From: Nothopassalora personata
Taxonomy: Eukaryota; Ascomycota; Dothideomycetes; Mycosphaerellales; Mycosphaerellaceae
Assembly (NCBI GenBank): GCA_033816765.1
Contig: CM066297.1
Span: 1,668,573-1,732,572, forward strand
DNA length: 64,000 nucleotides
Direction of reading: 5' to 3'
This document shows positions 42,759 through 54,162 of the stretch, one piece after another. Position numbers and translations under genes: made by a program. The notes beneath the pieces are model-generated. The model saw only the letters and a list, made by a program, of their open reading frames with translations, ran no database searches and was not told the DNA's origin. Numbering within the stretch: position 1 is the first letter of the stretch; every line of letters begins with the position of its first letter.

Positions 42759-43201
42759 TGTTAGGTTTAGTTAAACCTATAATCTTACTAAGTTAACTAA
42801 CGAGTTAGGTAACCTTCGTTCGATCGAGATTTGTTCTCGTCGAGTAGGAGTAGGAGGGAGAGTAGTATAAAGCAGTAGCGAGGCAGCGGTTAGGTAAGGT
42901 TATATTCTAAACAGTAAGAATAAACAGTAAGTTAAACGCTTCTAAACTATAAGGGTTTTTAGCGTTCCTAAATATAAAGGAGACATTACTAGTCTTAGTC
43001 TTAATCACTTAATCGCTAGTAAGCGAGTGATCTCGAATTACTAAGTCGCTAGTAAGCGAGTGATCTCGAATTACTAAGTCGCTAGTAAGCGAGTGATCTC
43101 GAATTACTAAGTCGCTAGTAAGCGAGTAATCTCGTACGGCGCACGTGATTTCTATAGCTAATTGTTAGGCGTGCCGTAGTAGCTTAATCCGGACCGTAAC
43201 A
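42759..43201 (-). repeat. Gypsy copy 2 left LTR with four 33-bp units
   Basis: 443 bp, tgttag...gtaaca. Four units of about 33 bp (aagtcgctagtaagcgagtg...) at about 43008-43135. Confidence 0.8.
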
Positions 43202-43278
43202 CTATCCCCCTTCTAGCCTAGCTTCGTCCCGAAGCTTGTATAAGATAACATAATATCCCCTCTTCGTAGCCCATAACG

Positions 43279-43779
43279 ATGTCTTCTTCTTCTTCTAAAA
43301 ACCGTCTCCGGCTCGCTAAGGAAATTAACGAACACGGTCGTCTAGTAGATCTCGCGTATAACTATTACTTCTTTAACGGTTTATCCTACGTCGCTATAGA
43401 AGGCAACTTTCGGCTTCGGTATTCGGAGTATGTTCGTCGCGGGCGTAAGTGTATAAACCTATCCTAGGAGTCTCTTAACAAGACCCGGGAGGAGTACCGG
43501 AAAAAGGTCGAAAAGGATAAGGAGGAGCTTACGGAGATCTTAGCACGGTTAATACGGGACAAGGCAATACTTCGCTAAGCGGAGGAGCGCGCGCGTAAGA
43601 AGGCGTAGTGTCTAGAGGCCGAAATAGAGGCCTCTAGAGAGATTAAGGACGTCGATCGTCCTACTACCGATGCGACTATTAGCCTCTCTCCTACTATATA
43701 GTCCTCAATCGACTTTATTAATAGCGCGATCGATTTCTCTATCTCTTCTAGCTCTACTAGATAGCCCGTAAATAACTAG
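43279..43779 (+). pseudogene. Opposite-strand accessory ORF of the gypsy family (copy 2)
   Basis: Same position, strand and frame as 20818-21330; 167 codons to TAG 43777. The first 62 codons are uninterrupted (MSSSSSKNRLRLAKEINEHG ... YVRRGRKCINLS), then TAG stands where copy 1 keeps TGG (Trp). One Cys kept here (GRKC) is Tyr in copy 1, and the reverse holds at another site, so the copies were mutated independently. A lysine/glutamate-rich coiled-coil-like part follows. Confidence 0.65.
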
Positions 43780-43875
43780 GCGGCGCTTTCCGGAGCGGAG
43801 CCTTAGGGCGAGTCCCTAGGGGTAGAGACTTATTAGGGTACTTATTTGTAAGTTGTGTCCCTATTCTTATTAATC

Positions 43876-43949
43876 GGCTAGGTAGCTTAGTGGTAGAGCG
43901 TAGGCTGTCTACACTCTTAAGGTCGTAGGTTCGATTCCTACTCTAGCTG
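43876..43949 (+). other. tRNA-like unit inside gypsy copy 2
   Basis: A-box-like TAGCTTAGTGG and perfect B box GGTTCGATTCC. The acceptor pairs over seven positions including wobbles (GGCTAGG/TCTAGCT), the T stem is GTAGG/CCTAC and the D stem GCTT/GAGC. The anticodon arm does not form a normal 5-bp stem with a 7-nt loop, so it is not a working tRNA as it stands. It is part of about 250 bp absent from copy 1; a decayed tRNA or the head of a tRNA-derived SINE. Confidence 0.45.
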
Positions 43950-45215
43950 CTTTCTAGTAGATTAGTCTCTAGCGCGGGGGTTAGTCTACTAGACCGTTTT
44001 TTGTACTCCTAGAGCCTTTACTAACAGTTTCGTAGGTTTTGTTTTAGTTCCTAGGTATTTTCTAATTCGTCGTATCCTTTCTACTTAATAAGGTATCGCT
44101 AACCTTTCTTATCTAGGATCTTTTTGACTTTAAATTCGTTTTCTACTTCCGGCTTGAAATAGAAGCTTTCCTAGTAGGGTGTTTTAGTGTCTACGGGTTC
44201 TAACTTAGAGATATAGAAGACTAGGTAGATTGTTGCGTCTAGTAGTAGTCGTAGGCGGTAGTTAACTAGTCCTATAACTTTGTCGATGAAAAATAGTCCG
44301 ACCTTAACGTAATCTAGTTTCTTAGTCTATCTTCTTATTCTTAAGTTTTTTGTAAGGAGATAGACCTTATCCCCCTCTTTTAGTAGAGGTGCTATTTTTC
44401 TCGTGTCCTACCGTTATCGAGACAGTTTTTATTATATATCTTCGATCGCCTTACGTGTTTCGTTATATACTTCCTTAAGAGTATCCGTCGTTACGATTGC
44501 TCTTTCGGCTTATAGGTAAGATCTAGGTGTTCTAAATAGGTTAGGATCTTTACTAAAGTTCGCATAAAATAGTGTCGTTAAAGTTGTCTCTAATTTATGG
44601 TTGTTTAGTGCAATCTGCGCTATTAGTAGTAATGAAACCTAGTTGTCTTGTGCATAATTGATGTAGTGTCGTAGGTATTGTTCTAGCGTTTAATTCATCC
44701 TTTCGGTTTATCCGTCTATTTCCGGATAATATGCTATTAATAGCTTATGTTTAATTCCGATTGTTCCTATAAGCGTCTTCTAGTAATTTGATGTGAATAG
44801 CTTATCTCTATCCGTTATAAACGCTTAGGGAAATCCGTAGTATCGGATAAGTCTATCTAGTACGAGGTATCCGAGCTACTCTACATTGTACATTTCCGAT
44901 GCAGGAATAAAGTGTACGTATTTCGTAAGTCTATTAACCATAACTAGTATTATGTCGTATGGTTATTTCGTAACTTAATCCTTTAACGGTAGGAGTTTCA
45001 TAATAAAGTCTATTGTAACTTCGTCCTATAGTTTTATCGGTAGTGTCCTAAACTGTAGGTAACCGTATTTTACATGTCTCGTAGCCTTGATTCGTTATTA
45101 GTGTACGTATTGTTCAATGTAGCGTAACACCTTAAGTCTTATCTATAGAAATGAGAAACTACGTTATATTAGGTCCATTGTTTTTAAAGTTCTAGGGTGT
45201 CTATAAGTTAGTCCG

Positions 45216-45421
45216 TGTCACGATCCAAGCGTGCACCGGCGCTGCAGCCCAATCAAACCTGAGGCAGCAGCCGCCAAGAATCAGGTGACATTGATTAGTC
45301 ACCTGCAGCCTTTTCACAAGCAGCCCCTTCAATTCTAGCTTAGACACATGCAATCTACTATCTGCTTTTGAAACACCTTTATGAGCCCATTTCATGACTT
45401 CCAACCACTTGTAACGTGATA
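45216..45421 (+). repeat. Solo LTR of the copia-2 family
   Basis: 206 bp, tgtcacgatcc...acgtgata, flanked by GTCCG (45211-45215 and 45422-45426). The uninterrupted site is visible in copy 1 near 29850. Less RIP damage than copia-2's own LTRs. Confidence 0.92.
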
Positions 45422-48400
45422 GTCCGTCGTAATGTTGTCGTATACATTCCTCTTCTCGATCCTTTAGTACCTAGTATTTTCCTTACGATATAGGGAATTG
45501 TTCGTCCCTATCGCCTAATATCCGTACGATATTATTAAATTCTCTTATGTTAGTACTAAAACTTCCGTCGGGGTTCGTCTTTAATATTTTATGTTACACT
45601 AGTTCTTTTCCTTCTATGTAGTCGCTTCTTTGGCTTAGCGCGTCGGCGCGGCCATTTTCTCGTCCTAGAGTATATTTAATTTCGAACTTATACTGTCCTA
45701 GTAGCTCCGACTAGCGGGCTTGCCTTCGGGTAAGTTCTTTCGTCGTCGTAAAGTACGTAAGATTCTTATAGTTAGAAAGAATCGTTAACTTCGGTAGGCC
45801 CTCGACATATACTCTCTAATGTTATATAGTAGCAACAATAGCTAGAAGCTCTTTATCATAGATGTCGTAGTTCTGTTCCGCTATAGTTATTTTCCGGGAG
45901 TAATAGGCTACTAGGTGTCTCTACCCGTCGTGTGTCTATATTAGACACGCGCCTATTGCTATATTAGACGCATCGGTCTCGATGTAGACTTCCTTACTAC
46001 TATTAAATAGTCGAAGCGTAGGGGCTAAAGCGCATTGTTCCTTAAGTTTCTTAAATGCTTTAATCTATTCCTTTCCCTATTTCTAGGTAACGTCTTTTCT
46101 CGTAAGCATCGTTATTAGTGCTACTGTCTTTACGTAGTCCCTAATGAATTTCCGGTTGTAGTTCGCTAGTCTAAGGAATAATTGTACGTCCTTAACTGTT
46201 CTTAGTTCTAGCTATTCACTAATTAACTATGTCTTCGTAGGGTCGATCGTTATCCCTATAGTGCTAATAATAAAGCCTAAGAATTTAACTTCTTTCTTAT
46301 AGAATTCGCATTTCTCGGGTACTGTCTTAAATCCTAAATGCGTAAGTCGTTCGAATACGTCCTAGACTTGTTTTATGTAATTCTAAAGGGATCCTTTTAT
46401 GTAGACTAGTATGTCGTCTATATAGGCGATAACGTATACGTCGAGTAGGTCTCTAAGTGTTTCGTTAACAAGGTCCTAGTAGGATGCGGGTACGTTAGTT
46501 AATCCCATTAGCATAACTAAGAATTCGTAGAGTCCGTATCTTATTCTAAAAGCGGTTTTCCATTCTTCTCCTTCTACTATTCGTATAGCGTAGAAGGCAT
46601 CTCGTAGGTTAATCTTCGTGTACTAGTCCGATCCGGTTAATCTATCTTATACTTCTTCGATGTTAGGTAGCGGGTATCGGTTCTTAATCGTAATCTCGTT
46701 TAACTTCCTATAGTCTTATACGAGTCGTAACTTCCCGTTTGCTTTTAGAACGAACATGCATAGAGTTCCTGCACTTAAGGTAGATCTTCTTATCTATCCT
46801 TTAGCTAGCTTCTCCTTTAGCTATTCTCGTAGGGTCTATAGCTCTTTCTTAGACATTTAATATAGGGGTCCCTATAGAGGCTCTTTCCCTAGCTAAATGT
46901 TAATCTTATGATCCTATAGGCGGTGCTTAGGTAAGGCGGTTTTACCTCTCTCCTCCTTAAAGAGTCGCGACCACTTACGATACTCCTTAGGAATACTTAA
47001 CTCTAAGATGTTAGTATTCTTCGATAGTGCGTTACTTCTATTACTTCTAGTAACTTCGTAACCCGGCGGCCCTACGCTAGTGTCTATCCCGGTCGAAGGT
47101 AGTTCTTCTATCCTTCTAGTCGGCGTAAGCTCGAATGCGTTAAGCTGTTTCCTTGCCTTATCTACCATCGTCCGCTGTCGATACGTAGGCTAAATGTCGA
47201 TAACGTAGTCGCATTCCCTAAATGTAAGTACTCCTCTTCTCTAGTCGATTACTAGATTATGCTTTCTTAACTAAGGCATACCTAATACTATGTTATAACT
47301 AGCTATATTAGTAACATCTAAGGTAATATTCTCGTAGTGCTATTAGATAGCTAGTAACAATAGTATCGTCTCCTATTCTACGCTAGGTAACGATAATCCG
47401 TTTACCGCGATTAACTTGTAACCCTATTTTCTCTTTAGGGTAGCGAACTCGTTTCTTCTTACGAAAGACTCGGAGATAAAATTCCCCGCTACTCCTATGT
47501 CGATTATAACACTAGTCTTATGTCCGTTAACGATTGCTTATATCTAGAAAACTGTGTTTAATGTCGATGCGTGAGCCTAAGTATTGCATAACTCCCTTTA
47601 GTCGCTTATTCCTAGGGAGCTAATCCTTTTCCCGAATAGTATGTAGTTCGCTATGCTTCGTACCTAGAGGCTTCGGCTAGAACCTGTAGCCCGTTGCCCT
47701 ATGTCTACACTTATAGTCTATTACGTTCCTAGATCTTCTACGATTCTAAGTAGAGAGCCCGTACATGCTATACTACTGTTCGTAGTTCGTTTAAGACGAA
47801 GGTTCCTACCGGTGTTAGGTATCCGGTATCCGTTATTCGGCTTCCTATAGGTAGTCGTTCGATAACCGCTTTAGCTAAGTTCTTAGTATTGTTTATAGTT
47901 AGGTAGCCCTATACTATACCCCTTATTATGTCGAGTGTCTTGTCGAATTCGTTAGGGTTTAGGTATCGTTTCCCTAAGAACTTTAGTAGGAATTCTTCGT
48001 GCCTTCGTTAGAGGTAGATAATTAACTTATAGAGTTTCTTTAGCGCATCTACCGTAAATGTATATACTTCGTTTTCGTCGTCGGTATCGCTCTCTTCTTC
48101 TTCGGATAAGTCCTCGCTTAACTCCTCCGGTACGTAATCTTCTTCGATAGTATCTAGTTTATTTATCTATTGTTCTAGTGCTAGTGACTAGCGTCCGTTC
48201 TATTCTAGATCCTAGTTTTCTTTATTGTCGTTGTCGAAGCAAGATTCGTCTATGTCTACTTCTTAGAGCTTGTTTTGTCTATGCTAAGCTCCTAGGGTTC
48301 CTGCCGGTTATCGTAGCTAGTACCCTACGCCTAACTTAGCGTCGTAGTAGGTTTAATACGAGTCCTAGTAACAGAATCGCTAGTAAAGGCTTCCGTAACC

Positions 48401-49623
48401 GTGTCGAGATTCCTTCTTAACTTTATAGTTAACTCCTCGTACTATTATGCTAAACAATCTAATAGTCTTTAATTGTTAGTTATTCGGTAGTAGTATATGT
48501 TATTAAACATAGTATCCTCCTCGTCCTTATAAGGGGTCTAGGAGAGGCGTCGCAACCCGGTTGCTATCCTTCTCCTCTACTTTCTAGGTATAGTTAAATT
48601 GTCGGGGTCTAATACTGCTCCTAGATTTGCCTACCTTTAGTTGCATTATATTGAACTGCTCGCGGCGCACTATATTTTTACCGCGGCAATCTCGCGCTAT
48701 ATAGCCTTCCTTACTATAGGCATAGTATATAAGTTTTCCTTTTCCTTTAAAGGGCTTTCCGTAGCCCCTACTCTTGTCGATCCTCTGTCCTCGTTAGGTA
48801 ACGTCTAGTTCTATTAGCTATAGTCTATAGTAGGGCTAGCTTTGTCGTAAGGATTCTCCCTTCGTAACGTACCCTCCTAAGGGTCTACGATCCGGAGTGT
48901 ATCCTACTATACCTCCTACTTTAGAGTCGTGTTTCTTTTCCTAGTGTCGTTCCTAGAGCTAGTTATCGATGTTAATCGACGCCTTTATTAGCTCTTCGAG
49001 GTTAGTGATCCGTCCCCCGTGTCTTATTAACTCGTCCTTAACGGAGTCCTTAAGTCTACGTCGGAACATAGTTATTAACGCCGTCTAGTCCTATCCGGTG
49101 ATTTGTCCGTATTCCTCGAATTTAGCTATATACTCTAAAGTAGACGTCCTCTACTTTAGGTATTGAATGATTCGTATAGCCTATTAGACTTCGTTCGAGG
49201 TTCTAAAGATTAACTTTATCTTTTCTTTAAAAAGGGTGTAGCTCCTAAACATTCCGGTAGGGTCTTATCGTCCTATACCTTTAAGGTATTCCTTAAGGTA
49301 AGGTTTAATCTAGTTCTACGCACTTCCGCAAAGGTACGTAATAGCGAAGACAGTTCTTTCATTAGCATCGACTAGGTTGAACATAAGATACATATCTATC
49401 TAATTAACCTAGTCGTCGAACTTAGCTCTATCTCTATAGAAGAGGTCTAGCTTAGTAGCCTTAACGTCGTTCTTCCTTAGAGTAGGCTCGTTATCGTTAT
49501 TAGACTTATCGTCCTTCGTAGTAGTCTGTTATAGTAGCGTACGGCGGATGCTTCCTACTTCGCTAGGGGCGGGTGTTCCCCTACTAGCTACTTAAGTAGC
49601 GCTTATCCTAAGGGCGTTTAAAG

Positions 49624-50005
49624 TGTTATGTCTCGTTCTAGGGCTAGTCTTAAAGGAGAGATAAGTTAAGTTACGTAGCGGTATTCTTTAGAGAGGCTAA
49701 AGTAAGCTAAGCGAAGATAAATGATTAGAATAAGAGTTGTATTCTAATTAGTGAGATAGTAACATAAGTTAAACGCATCGAAACCATAAGGGTTCTTAGC
49801 GTTCCTAAATACAAAGGAGACATTACTAGTCCTAGTCTTAATTACTTAATCGCTAGTAAGCGAGTAATCTCGAATTACCGAGTCGCTAGTAAGCGGGTGA
49901 TCTCGAATTACCAAGTCGCTAGTAAGCGAGTAATCTCGTGCGGCGCACGTAGTTTCTATAGCTAATAGTTAGGCGTGCCGTCGTAGTTTAACCCGGACCG
50001 TAACA
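49624..50005 (-). repeat. Gypsy copy 2 right LTR
   Basis: 382 bp. Shares the central part (ttaaacgc...ttcctaaata) and three 33-bp units with the left LTR, but its first 160 bp are different sequence. Confidence 0.7.
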
Positions 50006-52930
50006 GTATGCTCCGATAGCTATATCCGATGCGTCCGTTTCGATTTAGACTTCCTTCGTACCGTCAAATAGTCGAAGCGTTAGTACTAAGGCGTATTGTT
50101 TCTTTAGTCGTTCGAATGCTAGTCGTTGTGCGCTACCCTATATCTATTTAACATCCTTCCTTATAAGCATCGTTATAGGTATTAATGTCTTCGAATAGTC
50201 CTTAATAAATTTCCGGTTATAGTTAGCTAGGCTAAGGAATAATTGTACGTCCTTAACGCATGTTAACTCTAGCTATTTGTTACGGTTTAGTTCGCAGAGA
50301 GGGGACAACCAATCATCCAGGCAGCAAGGCAAGGATCAGAACACGTGACCAAGGGATCTGAGGGATCTGTGGGATCTGTCGAACAGATCCGCAGAGCAGG
50401 ACAGATCTCGCGAGACCACGCCAAGACATGGCACTATATAGACGACGCTCTTTTGCAAGTAGATAGGAGCCTCGTGCTCAACTCATTTTAAGTATACACC
50501 ATATACTGTTTGGAACCACTACCTTCATAACTGATTGAGACATCCCTGCAAAGATCCAAGCCCGAGTTGTGATAACGTACAGCGGTTCCTAACACTATTC
50601 TCTAATAGACTGTGTCTTAGCTAGGTCGATCTAGATTCCAGTTATGCTAATAATAAATCCTAAGAATTTAACTTCTTTCTTATAGAATTTGCATTTCTTC
50701 GGTACCGTCCGGAAACCTATTTTAGATAGTCGCTCGAGTACGTCCTAGACCTATCGTATGTGCTACTAGAGTGTCCCTTTTATATAGATAAGGATATTAT
50801 CGACATAGGTAATAACACATACGTCTAGTAGGTCTCTTAGTGTCTCGTTAATTAGGTCTTAGAATGCGGCTAGTACATTAGTTAATCTAAAAGACATAAC
50901 TAAGAACTCGTATAGTCCGTATCGAGTCCTAAATGCGGTTTTCTATTCTTCTCCTTCCGCTATACGGATAGTGTAGAAGGCGTCCTATAGATCGATCTTT
51001 ATATACTAGTCTAATCCGGTTAATCTGTCCTATACTTCTTCGATGTTCGGTAGTAGATATCGGTTCTTAATAGTAATCTCGTTCAACTTCCGGTAGTCTT
51101 ATACGAGTCGTAGTTTCCCGTTTGCTTTTAGAATAATTATACATAGAGATACTACGCTTAAGGTCGATTTCCGTATTCGTCCCTTTACTAGGTTCTCCTT
51201 TAGCTACAATCGTAGGGTTGTTAGCTCTTTTTCGGACATTTAGTATAGGGGTCCCTATAGAGGCTCTTTCCCTAGCTGAATGTTTATCTTAAGGTCCTAT
51301 AGTTAGTATCTAGGTAAGGTGTCTTCGTCCTTTCCCTCTTTAAAGAGCCTCTTCTACTTAAGGTACTCCTTAGGGATAGTTAACTCCGAAATGTTAGTAT
51401 CCTTTGATAGTGCGTTAAGTCTATTAGCTCTAGTAACTTCGTAACCCGGCGGCCCTACGCTAGTGTCTATCCCGGTCGAAGGTAGTTCTTCTATCCTTCT
51501 AGTCGGCGTAAGCTCTATTCAATTAAGCTGTCTCTTTACCTTATCTACTAGCGAACGCTACCGCTACGTAGGATTAATGTCGATAACGCAATCGCATTCC
51601 TCGAATATAAGTACTCCTCTTCTCTAGTCGATGGCTAGATTATGCTTTCTTAACTAAGGTATACCTAGTACGATCTTATAACTAGCTATGTTAGTAACAT
51701 CTAAGACAATTTCCTCGTAGTGCCGTTAGATTACTAGTAGTAACGGTATCGTCTTACGTTCTACGCTAGGTAAGGATAATCCGTCTACCGCGATTAATTT
51801 ATACCCTTCGTTCTTATATTAGGTTGCGATCCCTTTAGTCCTAATAAATGCTTCGGAGGCAAAATTCCCGCTCGCTCCGGAGTTAATTATAACCTTAGTC
51901 CTATAACTATTAACGATTACTATTGTTCGGAAGACTACTATCGATGCTTAAGCTTATTACGTGTTATATAACTCCTTCTAGTCGCTTATTCCTAAGGAGT
52001 CGATCCTTTTCCCTATTCGTATATAGAACGTCGTCCTTCGTGTCTCGAGGCCTCCGCTTAAACCTAGCGCGAGCCTTTCTATGTCTACACCTATCTTCGG
52101 TAACGTTCCTAGATCTTCTACGTTTCTAAGTAGAGTACGCGTACGTATTACACTACGTTACGTAATTTATTCGATATAAATGTTCCTAACGGTATAAGGT
52201 ATCCGATACCTATTATTTAGCTTCCTATCGGTAGTCGTTCTATAATAGCGGTTACTAAGTTTTCGGTCGTTTCTATAAGCGGGTATCCCTAGGCTATACC
52301 TCGTAGGGTGTCGAGTGTTTTGTCGAACTTAATAGAGTATAGCATTCGTTGTCCGCCTATTTTAGGTAGGAATTCTTCGTGCCTTCTTTATAGGTATACG
52401 ATTATCTTATATAGTTTCTTAGGTGCGTCGATCGTAAAGGTTAGTTATTCGTTATCGTCGTTAGTGTCGCTCTCTTCTCCTTTAGAGGAATCCTCTTTAC
52501 TTAATTCTTCTAGATCCTAGTTCTCTTCGATAGTATCTAGCCCGGTAGTTTCTTAACTTTCTTCCTATGGTTCCGGTAACTACGATCTATTCTATCCTAG
52601 GTCCTAGTTCTCTTTGTCGCTTCTATCGTTATCGAAGTAGGATTCGTCGATGTCTACTTCTCGGAGCGTAGCATTCTACCTATATGTTGCTCCTAGGGTT
52701 CCTCGTAGTTGCTATAGGAAATACCCTACGCCTTCCTTAGCGGAGTAGTAGGTTTAGCACGAGTCTTAGTAACAGAAACGCTAATAAAGGGCTCCGTAAC
52801 TATTTCGAGCATCTCGTTCGATCTCGATGTCGACTCTTCTTACTATTATACTAAGTTCTCGTTTTCCCTATTAGTAGAATTCCTTAAGCTTATCGAGTTA
52901 TACTATAGTATATATACATCTAGAGGCGAG
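50006..52930 (-). mobile_element. Ty3/gypsy family copy 4, fragment, RIP-degraded
   Basis: Starts inside RNase H (reverse of the TDAS region near 50030) where copy 2 abuts it, then RT (about 50.8-51.2 kb), protease region (about 51.8-51.9) and Gag (about 52.2-52.9). The 3' part of pol and both LTRs are missing. A solo LTR interrupts it at 50278-50594. Its right end touches the 5' LTR of copy 3. Confidence 0.75.
50278..50594. repeat. Unmutated solo LTR of another retrotransposon
   Basis: 317 bp, TGTTACGG...TTCCTAACA, flanked by CTATT (50273-50277 and 50595-50599). Not RIP-damaged, so recent. Contains a TATA-like actatatag (about 50433) and a cluster of ggatctg/cagatcc words (about 50354-50412). 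No full-length copy in the window. Confidence 0.88.
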
Positions 52931-53537
52931 TGTTACGGAATGATTCCTATAGACCCTAGAATTATAACGACAAGACGGACACGTAACTTATCCTACCTAA
53001 GCGCTTAGACTTAGAGCGATTAGACTACTTATACTTAGACTAATTAGACTGCTTATGCTTAGAATGATTAGACTAATCACCGAGATCTACGAATCTCCTC
53101 TATACTTAGGAACGCTAAGAAACCCTTATGGTTTTGATGCGTTTAACTTACTGTTTAATATTACTATTTAGAATACACTATAACCTAACCTCTACCTTAC
53201 TACTACTTAGCCTTTATAAGACAAGATAGCTACTGCTTTATTACTCTCCCTTAACTTCCTATCGGCCCGAGAACAAACCCGATTAAGCTTATCTTCTTAA
53301 CTTGTTATAAGGGCAGCCTATAGCTAACCCTTACATATAATACGGCTATACCCGGCTTAGCATGCCGTACGTAACGCGTATGCGTACACTAGGAGACGCG
53401 TATAGCGTCGATAGAAGAAAGTAAGCTTTAGTTTATCTACGATTAGAAGATCGTGGGCGTGCTATACATTACGACATCCCCTTATAGCCTTACGGCCCTT
53501 ACACTTGTAATATTATTAGGTTATACTAAGCCTAATA
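52931..53537 (+). repeat. Gypsy copy 3 5' LTR, 24-bp-repeat subtype, with MITE-like insert
   Basis: Inverted counterpart of 41248-42454; about 404 bp without the insert and its duplication. GCGTTTAA (53139-53146) is complementary to TTAAACGC (53541-53548) just after the LTR. Confidence 0.8.
53306..53502. mobile_element. MITE-like insertion in the copy 3 LTR
   Basis: About 197 bp with inverted ends tataagggc / gcccttac, flanked by acttgt (53300-53305, 53503-53508). The empty site is seen in copy 1's LTRs. TA-rich from RIP. No coding sequence. Confidence 0.6.
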
Positions 53538-53915
53538 GCTTTAAACGCCCTCTACGATAGGAGACCGATAGAGTAAACGGGGAACACCCGCCCCTAGTAA
53601 AGTAAGTAGAGCCCGACGACCTTAGACCGCGAACGATCTATTAATGCCTTAGCTACTTATATAGGTAACGATACCCTTAAGGTTAGTAAGCTAGAATACT
53701 ACTATAGCGACCGAGACAAGTTCGATACTTAGGTCTCTTAGATAGACATATACTTCCTATTTAACTCTATGCCTAAGAACCTTAAACCTATCTTTACTAC
53801 TACCTTTTTAAGAGGACGAGCATAGTATTAGGTTAAACTATTCCTTAGGAAATACCTAGATAGTAACGGAGAAGACAATGCCGACGGAATCTTTAGGTTA
53901 TATAACTATCTTAAG

Positions 53916-54162
53916 TGTTAAGTTAAGACCTAACAGGATACGTGGTTGGCAGCGGAGTGGAGTAAGAGATCAATCTTTAACTGGCTAATAGCTATAGGGC
54001 ATACAGCAATATATTAGGAACCAATGTGTTAATTGTGTTAGATGTCTATCTAAGCTAAAGGGGAGAGAAGGTGTCTTCCGACAAGCTGAGTTATCGTGGA
54101 TGCCTTAGGCTATTAGATCACAACCTAACTGTTAGCTCCCCCTAAGATGCTACATCTTAACA
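53916..54162 (-). repeat. Copia-3 LTR (3' in element sense)
   Basis: 247 bp, tgttaagttaagacc...catcttaaca. Confidence 0.9.

Larger units (their letters stand above)
42759..50005 (-). mobile_element. Ty3/gypsy family copy 2, RIP-degraded
   Basis: LTRs 42759-43201 and 49624-50005. Minus-strand internal region in the order of copy 1: accessory ORF (opposite strand), integrase (about 44.1-45.5 kb), RNase H (about 45.8-46.0), RT (about 46.4-46.8), protease region (about 47.4-47.5), Gag (about 47.8-49.6). One open piece at 46914-47168 encodes GPPGYEVTRSNRSNALSKNT. Flanks do not form a target duplication: gag-side sequence in plus orientation on the left, pol of copy 4 on the right, so it lies at a rearrangement point. 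Contains a copia solo LTR (45216-45421) and a tRNA-like unit. Confidence 0.82.

Noticed and set aside
43008..43135. 33-bp direct repeats resembling a CRISPR array
   Set aside because: Units are tandem with no unique spacers, lie inside an LTR, and the genome is eukaryotic.
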